Source of the DNA: Phymorhynchus buccinoides
Taxonomy: Eukaryota; Mollusca; Gastropoda; Neogastropoda; Raphitomidae
Direction: 5' to 3'
Length of the DNA stretch: 64,000 nt
Assembly (NCBI GenBank): GCA_017654935.2
Contig: CM065695.1
Span: forward strand, 37,911,669 to 37,975,668
This document shows positions 13,604 to 26,381 of this stretch, piece by piece. The notes beneath the pieces were generated by a model. That model saw only the letters and a list, made by a program, of their open reading frames with translations. It was not told where the DNA came from and did not search any database. The translations under genes and the position numbers were made by a program. Positions within the stretch are counted from its first letter, which is position 1. Each line of letters starts with the position of its first letter.

Positions 13604-13771
13604 CAGTGCAGCCTCCCTGATAAGACCTCTCATTATAAGACTCCCTCCCATATAAGACCTGAGACATTGCCCTTCTTTGTAAGTATTAAAATTACCTCCC
13701 TTATAAGACCCCTCCCTTATAAGACCTCATTTTGGTTGATTATTGAAGGTCTTATGAGGGAGGTTCCACTG
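13604..13771 (+). mobile_element. pogo/Tc1-type MITE, copy 1
   Basis: 168 bp with ends cagtgcagcctccctgataa / gagggaggttccactg flanked by TA. The interior repeats cctcccttataagacc several times. A second copy is at 40817-40988. CAGTGGAACCTC ends with TA duplication resemble pogo/Tigger-derived MITEs. Confidence 0.65.
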
Positions 13772-13779
13772 TATTAGGA

Positions 13780-14760
13780 ATTTGCAGAATATTTATATTA
13801 ATCATGTTAAGTAATATGGATTGATTCATTGTATTAATATATTGTATTCTTTAGTTATAAGTATATTAATAAATTCTGTCTTTTCAATGCACTTATGCAT
13901 TGTCAATGAATTGACATTGTCATTGTCATAATAATGATGTTTAGACATTTGATTAGCATGTATCTCATATATATGTGTAAAAATCAAAATAATTTTACAC
14001 CAAAATATATGACTTATTGTTTATTATTAAACTGTTGTGATGTGTGTTATATGACTGAATATATAGAAGACGTATATAGAAGACGTATTATAATAAGGCT
14101 TTATACTGAAAAATGTCTTCCCTTGTCTTGTGCACTGTAGTGTGTGCGCCACCTACATAAAATTATTGCTTTTTTCTGACACGAAGTAAAAGTATGCACT
14201 CTGCCCCTGACTTGTCATTGTGTAGCGTGGTCGATTCAGTCTTAAAATGATCGCCCTTTCGTGTCACGAAGAAGCAATATAAAGCCCCATTAACACTTCG
14301 TCAGATGATAACAAGAAAACAACTTGTTCTTGGTAGCACTAGTACAGTTTTAGGCGAAGGGCTTTTACATTGACATATTGTGTTCCTGTAATAGGCAGGT
14401 GCCTGTCGTTAGTGACTTACTGGTTTTCTTATGGCTTAATAAAATTTACTTTACATGTTTGGAATTAAAAAATCTCTGTTCTTTATAATAACAGGTGATG
14501 TGGCAAACATTAAGCTCCACCACACAGGATAAACAGGAGACTTTCACAGGTGGGGACTATGCATTGTGTTGTTAAGTCAGCGTTTGCAGCTCATACCCAC
14601 AAAGGTGTCTTAGATCATTGGTATGTTACATTTACTGTGGTTATGTACATTTTATTTATTCAACCAGAGTATGGCAGTAAGTCTTTGAATTTTAAAATGC
14701 AGGGCATGAAATATTAATCATGCTTTACTTTAATGGACTTTATTATAATGAATTTTTTGG
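13780..14760. other. AT-rich interval without recognised gene
   Basis: No exon is supported. A weak inverted pair ttgcttttttctgacacgaa / ttcgtgtcacgaagaagcaa (14166-14186 and 14258-14277) suggests a short hairpin element. Confidence 0.3.
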
Positions 14761-14763
14761 GAC

Positions 14764-15786
14764 ATTACTAATCCATACACTTTACTGTCATTGTTCATAA
14801 CAACACAGACACTGACATTACTAATCCATACCCTTTACTGTCATTGCTCAAAACAACACAGACACCGACATTACTAATCCACACACTTTACTGTCATTGC
14901 TCAAAACAACACAGACACTGACATTACTAATCCACACACTTTACTGTCACTGTTCATAACAACACAGACACCGACATTACTAATCCACACACTTTACTGT
15001 CATTGCTCAAAACAACACAGACACTGACATTACTAATCCACACACTTTACTGTCATTGCTCATAACAACACATACACTGACATTACTAATCCACACACTT
15101 TACTGTCATTGCTCATAACAACACAGACACTGACATTACTAATCCACACACTTTACTTTCATTGCTCATAACAACACAGACACTGACATTACTAATCCAC
15201 ACACTTTACTGTCATTGCTCATAACAACACAGACACTGACATTACTAATCCACACACTTTACTGTCATTGTTCATAACAACACATACACCGACATTACTA
15301 ATCCACACACTTTACTGTCATTGCTCATAACAACATACACTGACATTACTAATCCACACACTTTACTGTCATTGCTCATAACACATACACTGACATTACT
15401 AATCCACACACTTTACTGTCATTGTTCATAACAACACAGACACTGACATTACTAATCCACACACTTTACTTTCATTGCTCATAACAACACATACACCGAC
15501 ATTACTAATCCACACACTTTACTGTCATTGTTCATAACAACACATACACCGACATTACTAATCCACACACTTTACTTTCATTGTTCATAACAACACATAC
15601 ACCGACATTACTAATCCACACACTTTACTGTCATTGTTCATAACAACACATACACTGACATTACTAATCCACACACTTTACTTTCATTGCTCATAATACA
15701 TACACTGACATTACTAATCCACACACTTTACTTTCATTGCTCATAACAACACATACACTGACATTACTAATCCACACACTTTACTG
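14764..15786 (+). repeat. 53-bp minisatellite, about 19 copies
   Basis: Head-to-tail array of a 53-bp unit containing cattactaatccacacact and tcattgctcataacaacaca. Units vary at a few fixed positions: tactg/tactt, tgttc/tgctc, cagac/catac and ctga/ccga. A few are shortened by 2-5 bp. It has no coding potential. Confidence 0.95.
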
Positions 15787-15789
15787 GAC

Positions 15790-17000
15790 TGTTCATTTAC
15801 CGGGTAGTTTATTTATTTCAGTAGAGAGTTTATGCCTTGACTAGGTTAATGCAGAGCTTTTCTATTGTAGTTCGTATAAGTTGAATGTGGATGTAGTAAG
15901 ATTTTAGTTTTAGTGTGGTATGACCTATGAACACTTACAAAATTGTTGCTGATTGTGTGTGATTGTGTGTGTGTGTGTGTATGTGTGTGTGACGGGTGTG
16001 TGTGTGTGTGTGTTCAGAGGCAGTGTGGGTGTATTCCTCTTTGAGTGAGGCTACAAATGCCGAGACATGGAACTAGCAACAGACTGCAGTGGACCACAAA
16101 GAAAGGGTGTAAATGATGCCGGAGAGGTTCCAGCAAAGCAAGCAAATCAGCACCAGTCACCACATTTGTTTTTCAAACATTATATAAAAAAAATTATTAT
16201 GCTAATTTAAGTCGGTTTAGTGACAGCATTGACAGGTTTTTAATCTTTTTGTGTGTGAACAATTTATTATAATAATAATCAAACAGATACAAAATTAGCA
16301 AAATCATAAAATGTTAAAAAGAAGTACAAAGGGATATAATTTAATGTTGTACTCATGTACAATAGACACTTTTTTTGCTGTCCGATCTACTGTTCTGGCC
16401 ACTTCTGGGCCATACAGTGGTGTTGCTCCAACGCTGTTCATTCCAAGTCCCAACTCACAACCACACCCTGGTTTGTCAGGTCGCAGAATCCGAAATCAGC
16501 CGTCCAAAGGGAGAAAATCTATGTTAGGCTGTCAGGAGGCAACCAACCAGAGGAGACATTGCACTGCTGCTGAGTCACTTCGGTGGAGTTCAGTGGAGCC
16601 TGTTTTGAGCTAACATACACACGAAACCACCCACGAAGCCCCCTACTGACGACAGTAATGTCTTAGTCGCAGAACTACCGTGAGCCCCAACACGTCTGTC
16701 CACCGACTGACTCCCATGACTTTGACGCACCAAATTTGAAATCAAAACTGGTCACCATAACAGCAGGGTATGCAAGACCAAAACAATGAAGTTCCTTATT
16801 AGTCTGAGAATACATGACAAGGCCATATTCTATGCTTCCTTTCATAATGATACCCCGACGTTAACCATGCCCTTAATACCTTAATAAACAAAGTAGAGCA
16901 TCTCTCTCACTCTCAGTATCGCATCCATCAAGTTGATGAAGCTGGACTGTGTTGTTTCATTATTCCCATACCAAACTCATTCTGGCAAGAACCGAAAAAA
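15790..17000. other. Interval without recognised gene
   Basis: A (GT)n tract lies at 15954-16012. The open frame at 16311-16613 has no recognisable domain and no splice context, so I do not call it. Confidence 0.3.
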
Positions 17001-17009
17001 ACATTGCCT

Positions 17010-17080
17010 CTGATGGATCTCGAACCCGGGACCTCCCAGCCACTAGTCCATGACATTACCACTGCATCAAGGCATCTTCA
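17010..17080 (-). repeat. tRNA-like SINE head or pseudo-tRNA
   Basis: On the minus strand an A-box-like TGATGCAGTGGTAATG is followed about 30 bp later by a B box (GGTTCGAGATC). The acceptor stem does not pair convincingly, so a pseudo-tRNA or the head of a SINE is more likely than a working tRNA. Confidence 0.4.
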
Positions 17081-17627
17081 TCAATAAACACATTTTTGTT
17101 CCTATAAAATAACCAGACAAAAATGCCCAACACACTCTTATTGGATCCTAAATGATAGTTTCATAAAATATATTGCAGTACATTGATACCTGTTTTTAAA
17201 AAAATCATTTTTTTAATTAATTATATTACCAAAATGATATAGTAGTAAATCAATCTTCGTCTTATACCAGTTGAAAGGTTATAAATCTGTGCTCTATGCA
17301 AAGGTGAATAAGATATAATTGTATCTGTGTTCTGGGTTACTTTTTTTTAACCTAGTTACTTCATCACATGGAATTTTTTTTATAACTTTCCAGAAGCCCA
17401 GACAACAGGTGTTATGTTTTGTGTGTGAGTGCGTGCGTGTGCGCGCTTGCGAAAATGGCCTTTGCTCTTGATTCTTGAGAATTTTAAGAATTTTATTTGC
17501 TGTGGATACTTTGCTTGAAAAATTTAACATTTCTGGTTGAAAAAGGCAACAGGCTAATCAATATAAAATTAAAAACAGAATATCTTGTAATTGTATGAAA
17601 GAAAAAGTACAATTTTAAGATATGTAA

Positions 17628-17873
17628 AGCCGGCGACAGACTATGTGAATGCCTCATGGGACTCGATCAGGTCGTGACGTTTCACCTCATTTGCATGCCA
17701 TCCTTCTCCATCAGTCTGACTCAGTCGGGCCCAGTCAGGTGACAGGGCCCAATAGGGCGGGTTCTAAATTTCACTGATCGAGTCTGATGGCTCTTCTGTG
17801 CGGGAAACAAAATTTGATCTACGTCACGACCTGATCGAGTCATATGAGGCAGTCGCATAGTCTGTCGCCGGCT
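17628..17873. mobile_element. TIR MITE (Harbinger-like), 246 bp
   Basis: Long terminal inverted repeats of about 55 bp begin AGCCGGCGACAGACTATG and contain gactcgatcaggtcgtgacg in both arms with a few mismatches. The element is flanked by TAA on both sides (17625-17627, 17874-17876), a target duplication typical of PIF/Harbinger elements. No ORF is present. Confidence 0.8.
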
Positions 17874-17879
17874 TAAGAC

Positions 17880-19070
17880 CTAGATACAAATGTATTGAAC
17901 ACGATCTCTTACCAATTCTGATTTTGTGGGTTAGCTTTTAATCACAGTGATATTTTTATTTTGAAGAGCTCGTGCAAAACTCGCCTTCCTTGCTTGTTTG
18001 CTCCGTGCTCCCTTTTATGAGTTTTCATCATAATGTGTTTTTTGTCATTGTGTACCACTGTACTTTAAAGGCTGTTTTAGTTGCCCTGGTGCTTTGCCCG
18101 TCGAAGGTTGAAAAAATAAACCGAAATATCGCGCTATTTTATCAGTTTAAAAAAAAAAAATTAATTGTAAGAATTAGAGAACATGACACCCTACCCCCTA
18201 CCCCCTCTACAGTTTTAATTATGTTCTGACGTTATTGATTTAATTTAATTCATTTAAACAATATTTGTTTATTTATTCTTTTTTTTTATTCATGCATTTG
18301 TTTATGTATTTTATTAATCAATTTGTTTCTGCCATTTCCTTATCTATTTATTTTGTGTTCTGGCTATTCCACAGTACTTATCGGTTTATTTTCTATTTAT
18401 CTCTTGCATTACATTAATATAATGTGTGTGTGTGTGTGTGCCCCTCCTCTCTCCTTCCATTGTTGCTGCTCCCCTCTATTACCTCCGTTCTCTATCCTAC
18501 CTTCACCCTCCCTCTTCTTCCATCTCTTTACCCTCAACTCCTCTCTTTCCCCGTCCTCTCTCTTCGCCCCTTTTCTGTTTACAATTATTTTCTAACTCTA
18601 TACTCTTCCCAGTCTCATCACCCTCTTCCCCACCTTCCATCTCCTACACTGTCCGATGTCATCACGATTTGTTGTTGCTGAGCTTCGTTGTTGCGTGGGG
18701 ACGAACATTAGCTAGGAATGTGTATGAGACAATAACATTCTTCTTGTCGATGTTTCGTTATTTGCCTTTCTTACCAAACATTAAGCTGTATTTTATTAAC
18801 CTTTTGAGCTAATTATTTTTCTGGAATAATAAATCGCAGTCATGATAAGGCCATTATCTAATATGAACCCTCCCCCCTCCACCCTATAAGACGGAAAAAC
18901 GGGGCTCAAATTGACCTTTACCGAAGTGTTTTTTCACCTTGACTTTTTATCCCTACTACTTTTTATTTTATTTTATCGAAGTGTGATTTGTATTGTCGGC
19001 ATTTTGGAAGCGAGCACTGAGGAAGAGCAGTTTACAGCTCAAAATATTTGCCGCTTTTGAATAAATGAAG
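17880..19070. other. Interval without recognised gene
   Basis: It includes a pyrimidine-rich tract (18435-18660) whose Ser/Pro/Leu frames are low-complexity artefacts. No exon is supported. Confidence 0.3.
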
Positions 19071-19079
19071 TGGCAGTTA

Positions 19080-19635
19080 TTTGTTCTTTATTAGTCCCCG
19101 AGCCGAATGTTCGGGGAGTATTGTTTCTGTCTGATCCGTCCGTGCCTCCGGCGTCCGTCCGTCCGGCTATTCGTCCGTTTTTCTCAAAAACTATTCAGTC
19201 TATCATCATCAAATTTGGTATACTAGTTTGCCAAGATGCAAGCTATCCACTGCTGTATTTAGTTTTACATTAAGGTCAAGGTCGCGCCAGTTACGGGGTT
19301 CAAACCCCAAAACACATAATCGCTAATATCTCGCGAAGTTTTGCATGTATTTCAATGCAGTTTTTTCACATTTCTTGATGAATGGTCTATAACACAGTTG
19401 TCATGAATTTTTCTGTGCGCTCGTGTGCGCATGATCGCGCACTCAAATCACGGGTCCGAACCCTAAGGCTATATATAAAAAAACTATTCGGTTTTGTGCT
19501 GTTTTTGATGTAGTTACGTGCTGTTTTGATGCATTTTTATGTATGTGTACAGCCGACACATTCCGATTTCGGAGTAGCTCGGCGATGCTGCGAGGGGACT
19601 TTGCAGCCGCTCGGCGTTGCACTTGTTAGTCTTGT
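19080..19635 (+). repeat. Unclassified interspersed repeat
   Basis: It starts with a hairpin-like ccccgagccgaatgttcggg and contains gtccgtccgtccggctattc, ctcaaaaactattcagtcta and aaatttggtatactagttt. It ends near gccgctcggcgttgcacttg. The composition resembles dispersed non-coding repeats of lophotrochozoan genomes. Only one copy lies in this window, so the boundaries are uncertain. Confidence 0.4.
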
Positions 19636-20288
19636 ATTAGTACTGTAATAAGATTCCTTATTATTACAACTATTACTATTAGTAGTAGTAAACTGTATTA
19701 TTATTATTTCACAGGGAAATAAGAGAGACTTTGAAGACTAGTTTGGATATATTCACATTTAGCCCTGTAAAAGGGCTATTATTTTAATAAATATTTGATT
19801 GGTATAATTTTGTTTCACACGTTTGATTAATGTTATTTCAGTTATGTTGTATCTGTCATGTTGTTGCACCTAACCTGAATTTCTCTTTTGGAGATATTAA
19901 AGTATACTTGAACTTGAACTTGAAAAGGAGATAATTCATAAACGGAAAAAGGTGCAACCAGTGCTTCTTCTGTCAATGATATACGATGGATGCAAGGCGG
20001 CTCCTGTTTTTTAAAATCTGAAAACCAGACGGCGCCTTTTTTTAATTTTAATTTTGACCCCAAAAATGATTCAAAGTTCAAGGGGAAAAAAGTGTTGAAT
20101 TCTCACTTTACAAGCCTGGAATAACTTAAGCTTCAAATGGAGTATGATTTTTTCTTGATTTTCTCCAGTTGCATCCATGTATATTGCCTGCTCTTACAGA
20201 GAGAAGTGTGCGTTTTGACAATTGTTTATTTTACACATATTTTAAAAATAATCACTTAGTATCTTGCGCGCGCATGTGCGTGTGTGTG

Positions 20289-20617
20289 CAAGGATGAAAC
20301 CTGAACAAAATGAAAAGCAGGAAGGCCTTGGTTCTGGCGGGCCACCTTGGTTTTGTCAAGGGGTGAACTTGTTTGTGAGGGTCAGGGGGTGAAACCCCAA
20401 TACAGAAAGTTTTTGTTGTTGTACACTTTTACTAATAAAATCAGAGCAATATATTGTAGAGACAGCTTTCATTTTTTTTTAAACAATAAAACAATTTTTC
20501 CCATCTCATTTCAGGGTAATAATCGTTCAATAAATTATTGCAAATTCAGGATTTTCTGAAAAACAACAAAGCCAAAATCAGAATTCCTGCTTTTCCTGCA
20601 ATTGGTTTCATCCATGT
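20289..20617 (+). mobile_element. Hairpin repeat family R6, copy 1
   Basis: Ends aaggatgaaacc / ggtttcatccatg form short inverted repeats, and the interior shares aaaccattgc-type AT-rich sequence with an inverted copy at 36451-36777. Both contain ataaaatcagagcaatat-like or related motifs. It is a diverged MITE. Confidence 0.5.
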
Positions 20618-20842
20618 GTGTGGGTGGGTGTAAATAATAAGAGAGATTTGAAAGAAATATTTTTGTTTAGAGATCAGTTATGTGTGTTGAATGAAAGAAG
20701 AGAGAATGAATTTTTTATATCATTAGCAAAAATCACTTTGTCTGTTTTTGTTTTCATTATTAGTTCCTACTAGCTTCAATTCGTCCATTTTTTTAAAACT
20801 TTTTTGTTTTCACTGAAGCACCCTATTCTTCTCTGAACTCCG

Positions 20843-20900
<58 letters not shown>
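20843..20900. repeat. 58-bp poly-C homopolymer
   Basis: Uninterrupted C run followed by tcccccc. The length may be affected by sequencing or assembly error. Confidence 0.9.
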
Positions 20901-20903
<3 letters not shown>

Positions 20904-21060
20904 CCCCAAGCAACAGGATATCGGCCATACTACTAAATTATTTTTTGATGTGCTTGAACATCATAAATGGACAGAAGCACGCTAAATTAAAGTTTCCAAT
21001 TTTCATACAATATGGGTGGCACCGCTCTTGGTCTTGCGATGACGTGTTCTCCAGGTAGGA

Positions 21061-21120
21061 GCAGCCCGAATTTCACAGAGATCTGATAAGTCTCTCTGAC
21101 TAGACTACACCAAAATTATA
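21061..21120 (+). repeat. SINE 3' end fragment
   Basis: agcccgaatttcacagagat and tctctctgacta match the 3' motif of the SINE at 7447-7490. Only the tail is present. Confidence 0.5.
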
Positions 21121-21462
21121 TTTTAAAAAGTCTTGGGTTTCATTTCTTTGTTTTCACCATAATTGGGCTGTACATTACATACCCCCCACCCCGTCCCCGC
21201 CCACACACATACCTTTTTTTAAATTTCTTGTTGTTTGTTTTCATGATTTTTGTTACATTTGTAATAAATTAAATATGTAATGGTACATAAGGAAACCATA
21301 CATTGTTTTCTGTGTATTCGTTAGAAATCCTTGCTGCATACAGTGAAAGCAAAATCAGAGTTTATGCACACACAAAAATCATGTTTGTTGTTCTCATGCA
21401 CTATGACATATCATGCATTGAAAATGCACACTGTAAGATTCTAGTCATAATACTTTTCTTTT

Positions 21463-21611
21463 AACACCACGAGTATCATAAAGACATTGTGATTGTTAAA
21501 CAAGATAGGTAGTAACCTATTGTCAACCACTGAAATATTGTTTAGTAACATATAGTCAACCACTGAAATATTGTTTAACAATCACAATGTCTTTATGATA
21601 CTCGTGGTGTT
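21463..21611. repeat. Perfect 41-bp inverted repeat with internal tandem duplication
   Basis: Arms 21463-21503 and 21571-21611 are exact reverse complements. The 67-bp loop contains two near-identical copies of a block with gtcaaccactgaaatattgt. It is probably a MITE. Confidence 0.85.
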
Positions 21612-22311
21612 CAAAATTTGTTTAAACTATTTTACCCCATGTATAGTTTGTTCATGCAATCATGCATTCACACATGGTATATACAGTATGCAGACAAATG
21701 CAAATTAGGTGTACGCCTATGCATTTAAAAAAAATGCAACTGCATAGAAAATGGCTTCACCTGCAAACATTATTCTTACTGAACATTGGCATGCAATCAA
21801 ATACCAAGTGGCTTCAATAAAAAAAAAAAAAAAAAACAATGAATGACATCAGCATCTCAGATATATCAATTAATTTATGTCAAACAGTCAATCAAGTAAT
21901 CTCAATCAATCAGTCAAACCATCATTTAATCAATCAAATAATCTTTATTGTCCTTTTATAAAACATAATGTAATTTGTTTACTGTCACCACTTAAAAAAA
22001 GAAAAGAAAACAACAACAAACGAGACACAAACAGACAAATCACAGAGAAAACAGCAGAATGAAGAGTTCACGATCTAACAAATAATGTAAGACAAGAGTT
22101 TGCAAAAGAATACAACCTAAGATATGATTTTAGATTTAAGTGTGAGGCAAAAAATGGGATTTAAATGATTGCATAATATGTGTGATAATACATGGACAAG
22201 TGGCACACGTAAACGCGCGCGCACACACACACACACAGGCCAGGTCATCAAAATTGGGGCATTGATGTTTTTGCCACTGTGTGGAAAATATTGGTTAAGG
22301 TGGGGCTTAAA

Positions 22312-22640
22312 AACATCAACTTTTTCTTCGATCGCTCAGACAGCTTCCTGTCAATTATGAGTGCAGATGCATCATGCTGCCATTAGGGGCCTAAGTAAGA
22401 AATAATTAGGCCCAGCATGTCCGACCTCGGCTGGAGGACATTTTTTGGAAATAGTTTCTTGAAAAACGGCAGGAGGATGCACCGGTAAGGCAGAAAGATA
22501 GTAGATGACAGCAAGCATAGGGAAAAGGCAGAGTCAAAGAGAGTGACAGATTAGAGGAAGTTACAAGCACAGAATTTCCAGAAGGTGGAGGAATTATTTA
22601 TACAGAAGACCCCCCCGCCCGGTATCCCCTTGGGGGGGGG
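22312..22640 (-). repeat. Repeat family R1, minus-strand copy
   Basis: The reverse complement shows the R1 order: ggataccgggcggggggt, agttctgtgcttgtaacttc, ggcagcatgatgcatctgca, and a tcgatcgaagaaaaag tail. A poly-G run of about 20 lies beside its 5' end at 22631-22650. Confidence 0.65.
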
Positions 22641-22644
22641 GGGG

Positions 22645-23280
22645 GGGGGAGACATCGCGTTGACAGTCCACTGACTGGTCTTGATCTTGATTCGTTACAA
22701 CGGAAGAAATCCAATTCTGGATATAAGCACTGGCGGGAAGAACTTGGGGAAAGCAGCTCTCTAGCTAAAAAAAAACCCACCCAACTATTTCTACAAATAT
22801 GGCCCAGGCAGCCAGGTCCCACTGATCGGGCCCTCAGCATGATACCCGCCTTGCAGGAGGGGGGGGGGGGGGGGGTAAATTGGTGTTATGGCATCTGACA
22901 GAGCCTTCCTGAACTGCCCAGCAGACGGTAGGCTGATGCTCGATGGTACAGTTCGTGGGGAAAATGAGTATCTGAAGATCACTTCGGCAGTCTGTTCCGC
23001 CCGATGGTAGTTCGTGGGGAAAAGGAGTTTCTGGTCAATTTGCCAGGCTGCGTGTGCTCACCACCAAGCTGATAAGATTTGAAGTGCAGTTTTATAACTG
23101 CTTTTTTCTTTCTTTTGTTGCTTCAGCTTCAGATATCGCCTGAAGATATCAGTTGTGATGTCGCTTCGCTGCTAGACACACATGCTTCAACTCAAAGGAT
23201 GTTTGTCATTTGAATAGATCTACACCTATTCTAGATCTGAAGTCAGAAGAATATGACTTGAAGATAGATAACATAGGACA
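22645..23280. other. Interval with poly-G runs, no gene recognised
   Basis: Poly-G runs lie at 22631-22650 and 22859-22876. A ggtagttcgtggggaaaa-like segment is repeated near 22945-22970 and 23005-23025. No exon is supported. Confidence 0.3.
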
Positions 23281-23283
23281 GCC

Positions 23284-23640
23284 AGCGGTACATGCTACAG
23301 AGGCTCAGATGGAATCCACTGCAGCAACGCAGACAAGCCACCAGACTCACCATGCTGTATAAAATACTCAATGGCATGGTGAGTGTGAACAGGCAAAGTC
23401 ATACCTCAGCCAGAGCGGCAACGCAGGGGTAATTCACAACAGCTCCTCATCCCCTACCAGTGTCGGACGCAGTACCGTCAAAGCTCTTTTTTTCCCCACG
23501 AATAATCAAGTAGTGGAATGACCTGCCAACACCCGCAGTGGAGGCCAGAACTCTAGAGAGCTTCGCAGCCGGAATCTGGAAGTTCCTCAAAGGACACCCG
23601 CCTGCTGCACCTGCTGCGGCTGGTGGCCCCACTCTGGGGT
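23284..23640 (+). mobile_element. CR1/L2-like LINE 3' fragment, frameshifted
   Basis: Across two frames the plus strand reads LQQRRQATRLTMLYKILNG, then FFSPRIIK and WNDLPTPAVEARTLESFAAG. This is the order seen at the C-terminus of CR1/L2-type polymerases. An in-frame stop and a frameshift mark it as dead. Confidence 0.65.
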
Positions 23641-23696
23641 CATCAGTCTAACAACCAAGCAAAAGCCCCCCCCCCCCCCCCCCCCTCCCCTGCAGA

Positions 23697-23862
23697 TTCC
23701 CATCAAGCTAGGCGTTTTCCTTTTGTCCGTCCTCTCTCCTCTTTCTTTATTCTTCGGCCTCCTGGCCATTTCTTCCGGCATATGTGGATGAACCTCCCCG
23801 GTTCCGTGGCATAATAATCAGTGTGTTGATTGTGGCTACGTACTGCGAAAGAAGAAGAAGAA
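23697..23862 (+). repeat. SINE-like repeat with (GAA)n tail
   Basis: Pyrimidine-rich 5' part, then gttgattgtggctacgtac and an aagaagaagaa tail. It follows directly after a poly-C run (23666-23685). Confidence 0.4.
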
Positions 23863-23869
23863 TGTGAAT

Positions 23870-24820
23870 CAACCTTCCTGGAACTTGTCAAGCAAACGTC
23901 ATTTCTTCTTTACGTCACTGCTGATGTCAGATGAAAGTGTTCTTTATTTTGCGCTAGTCTATCATGTGTTCTCTTCCAAATTCTGATGACCAGCTGTTGT
24001 TTCTTTATTGTTTGTTCGTATCACGATCCAAACTACCTTCGCATTCATCCTGGAGGTGTCTGTTTTAGTCTCGGCTAGCCTGAAGAAGACCAGTTATTGA
24101 CCTTACTTTACCGTGTTTTCACGAATGCTCAATTCGATCATTCAACGGAACATTGCAGCCGTTATCGGCAAGTAAGAAAGTTATCAATTTGACGTACGTT
24201 GTTAGAAGAGAAAACTGAAACCAAGGCATAGCTACAATACTCATCAGCAAACAGAATGCGACTAAAATAAAAGCACAACTCCTAGGAGATGCAGGAGCGA
24301 TCAGCTACTCTTCTGTAAGCGCAAGGTCAAGGACAACAAAGCTGTAAGCGCTGTTACATCGCTTACAGCTCTAACCTTTCACTTCCGGAAAAAATCCAGG
24401 TGCAAAATGGCGCCTTCAGAGTCCGATATCTAGGTCACTGGGTCAAAGTGATTGTCGCGGTTATGGCAAATGACATTGCTTTTTCGACCCCAAACGAATT
24501 CTGGGGAGAAACTACGGCACTAGAGGGGGTCTTTAAACAGTCTGGTCGATATACCAGGTAGATTGTAGGCTTAATCTTACTATTTTGTTGTGCTAAGGTA
24601 CAATTTAAAGGGAGTTTTGACACTTAATTTTTTTTTTTTTTTAAAGCTTCCCACCCTTGTTTGTACCCCCCCCCCCCCCTTACGTCCCTCTAATGTCTCC
24701 CAGGTCCGGCCCTGGATAGTGTGTGTATGTGTGTGTGTGCGTGTGCGTGTGCGTCAGTGTATGCGTGCCAAACACACACATACACGCGCGCGGTACGCAC
24801 GCACGCACGCACTACGGCAT

Positions 24821-24854
<34 letters not shown>

Positions 24855-26179
24855 ATCTACAGAACAGCAATTGTGTCAGTGTTTCTAGTGAACATTACAA
24901 CACATTGCATCATAGCAAGCTGAAATGACGTAATGCATACCTAATGACGTCAAGCGTCAGGGGCTGCTACATGGGTGCATCAGTAATGTCCTAGAAGGGT
25001 GCCATTCCCTTGTTTTTGTCCACACAAGCATAACATTTATATTATTAAAAAAACATCAGTCGTTCTGCTTTCAACATGCAGTTTTAATATGACAAGTGAC
25101 GTCATTTTCCGAAAATTATTTTTTAAAAAGTCATGTCTGCCTGTAAAAGGTTCATCTGACAAAACAGCATTTCTACATCTTTACCCGACAGAAACTTGAA
25201 GATGATTTGGCGAAAATCCATGCAAATTTGGATTCTGTTTATGGGCGACCTTATGTGTCCTGCTGCATAGTTTTTAAACCGGAACATTACATTGGCTTTG
25301 AAGGTACTATAGCTAGAGAAGGTCATTATTGACACTAAAAAACGAACAAACTTTTCTTTATGTGAAAGGACTGGAAGCTTAATTTACATTTATTTCTGTT
25401 TAAGAAATAAGCCACAGATGTACTGTATAATATGGTTAATTGCCAGGATTCTGCAACAAATCTTTGGCCAGAAACTTGAGACACAAGATGGATGCCCTAC
25501 TTCAGAAGTGGAGACATGAAAAAGTGGTGGGTAAAATGTTAACTTTTTTCCCTCCAAATTAATAGGCCAGATGAACCCAAATCCTCTTGTGATACTATAA
25601 CTGGGTCTCACAGGAGCAGCCAGAGCGGAATCCATGGTTGAGATTGGTAAGAATATTGTGTTGTTCCAGGTGTTTCATGAGATGGCTGTATATAATATGT
25701 TCAAGCAGTTAGCAGAAGACTGATGTCTTCAATCTTCAAATGTTTTAGTCACGCCGTCTAAAAAGACTATAAGTAACTTGAGGTTGCGCAGTAAAAAAAA
25801 AAAGTCTATTTACTCCTATCTCATGGGTACTCTTGGGAAATTTCAAAAATCCTGCAAGCCTCGGCGGAGTGCAGGGACAGTGCACCTCCTGGGGGTTCCA
25901 TGGGACAATGCCCCCTGGAAGCTGAAGGGAAACAACAGTTTCCAATGTAATTGACAGGCTCTCGTCGCACTTTCACTTCTGTTTAACTTCATGACCTCTA
26001 TAACCAGCAAAATGCATCTTCTCAATTTCTCATAATCCGGCGACGCCGGCTCCAGGCAATAAAAAAAATTCTGAACTTCAGGACATCCTGGACAAAAAAA
26101 TCCTGAGCTTCACTGAGGACATCCTGAAAGCAGGAGCATCCATGCTATCTCCAATTGTGTGTGTATGTGTGTGTGTGTC

Positions 26180-26222
<43 letters not shown>

Positions 26223-26375
26223 ATGCATATTTATGGACCATAGACCTTTGTTTCGCAGTATCCAGGCAAGACCAATCCGGCTACTGTAGCAGTTCCCGGG
26301 GGCAAGCCCTGACCGGCACAGCTCCTGCCCTTCATTTACCACTACTTTGATCTATGCCCCCCCTAACCCTATCTT
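23870..26375. other. 2.5-kb interval without recognised gene
   Basis: It contains a poly-C run (24667-24679), GT/GC-alternating tracts (24721-24860) and a (GT)n tract (26156-26217). Open frames are short and lack domain or splice support. Confidence 0.3.
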
Positions 26376-26381
26376 GAATTT

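Noticed and set aside
14764..15786. Regular 53-bp repeats considered as a CRISPR array
   Set aside because: The units are contiguous without unique spacers, and the DNA is eukaryotic. It is a minisatellite.
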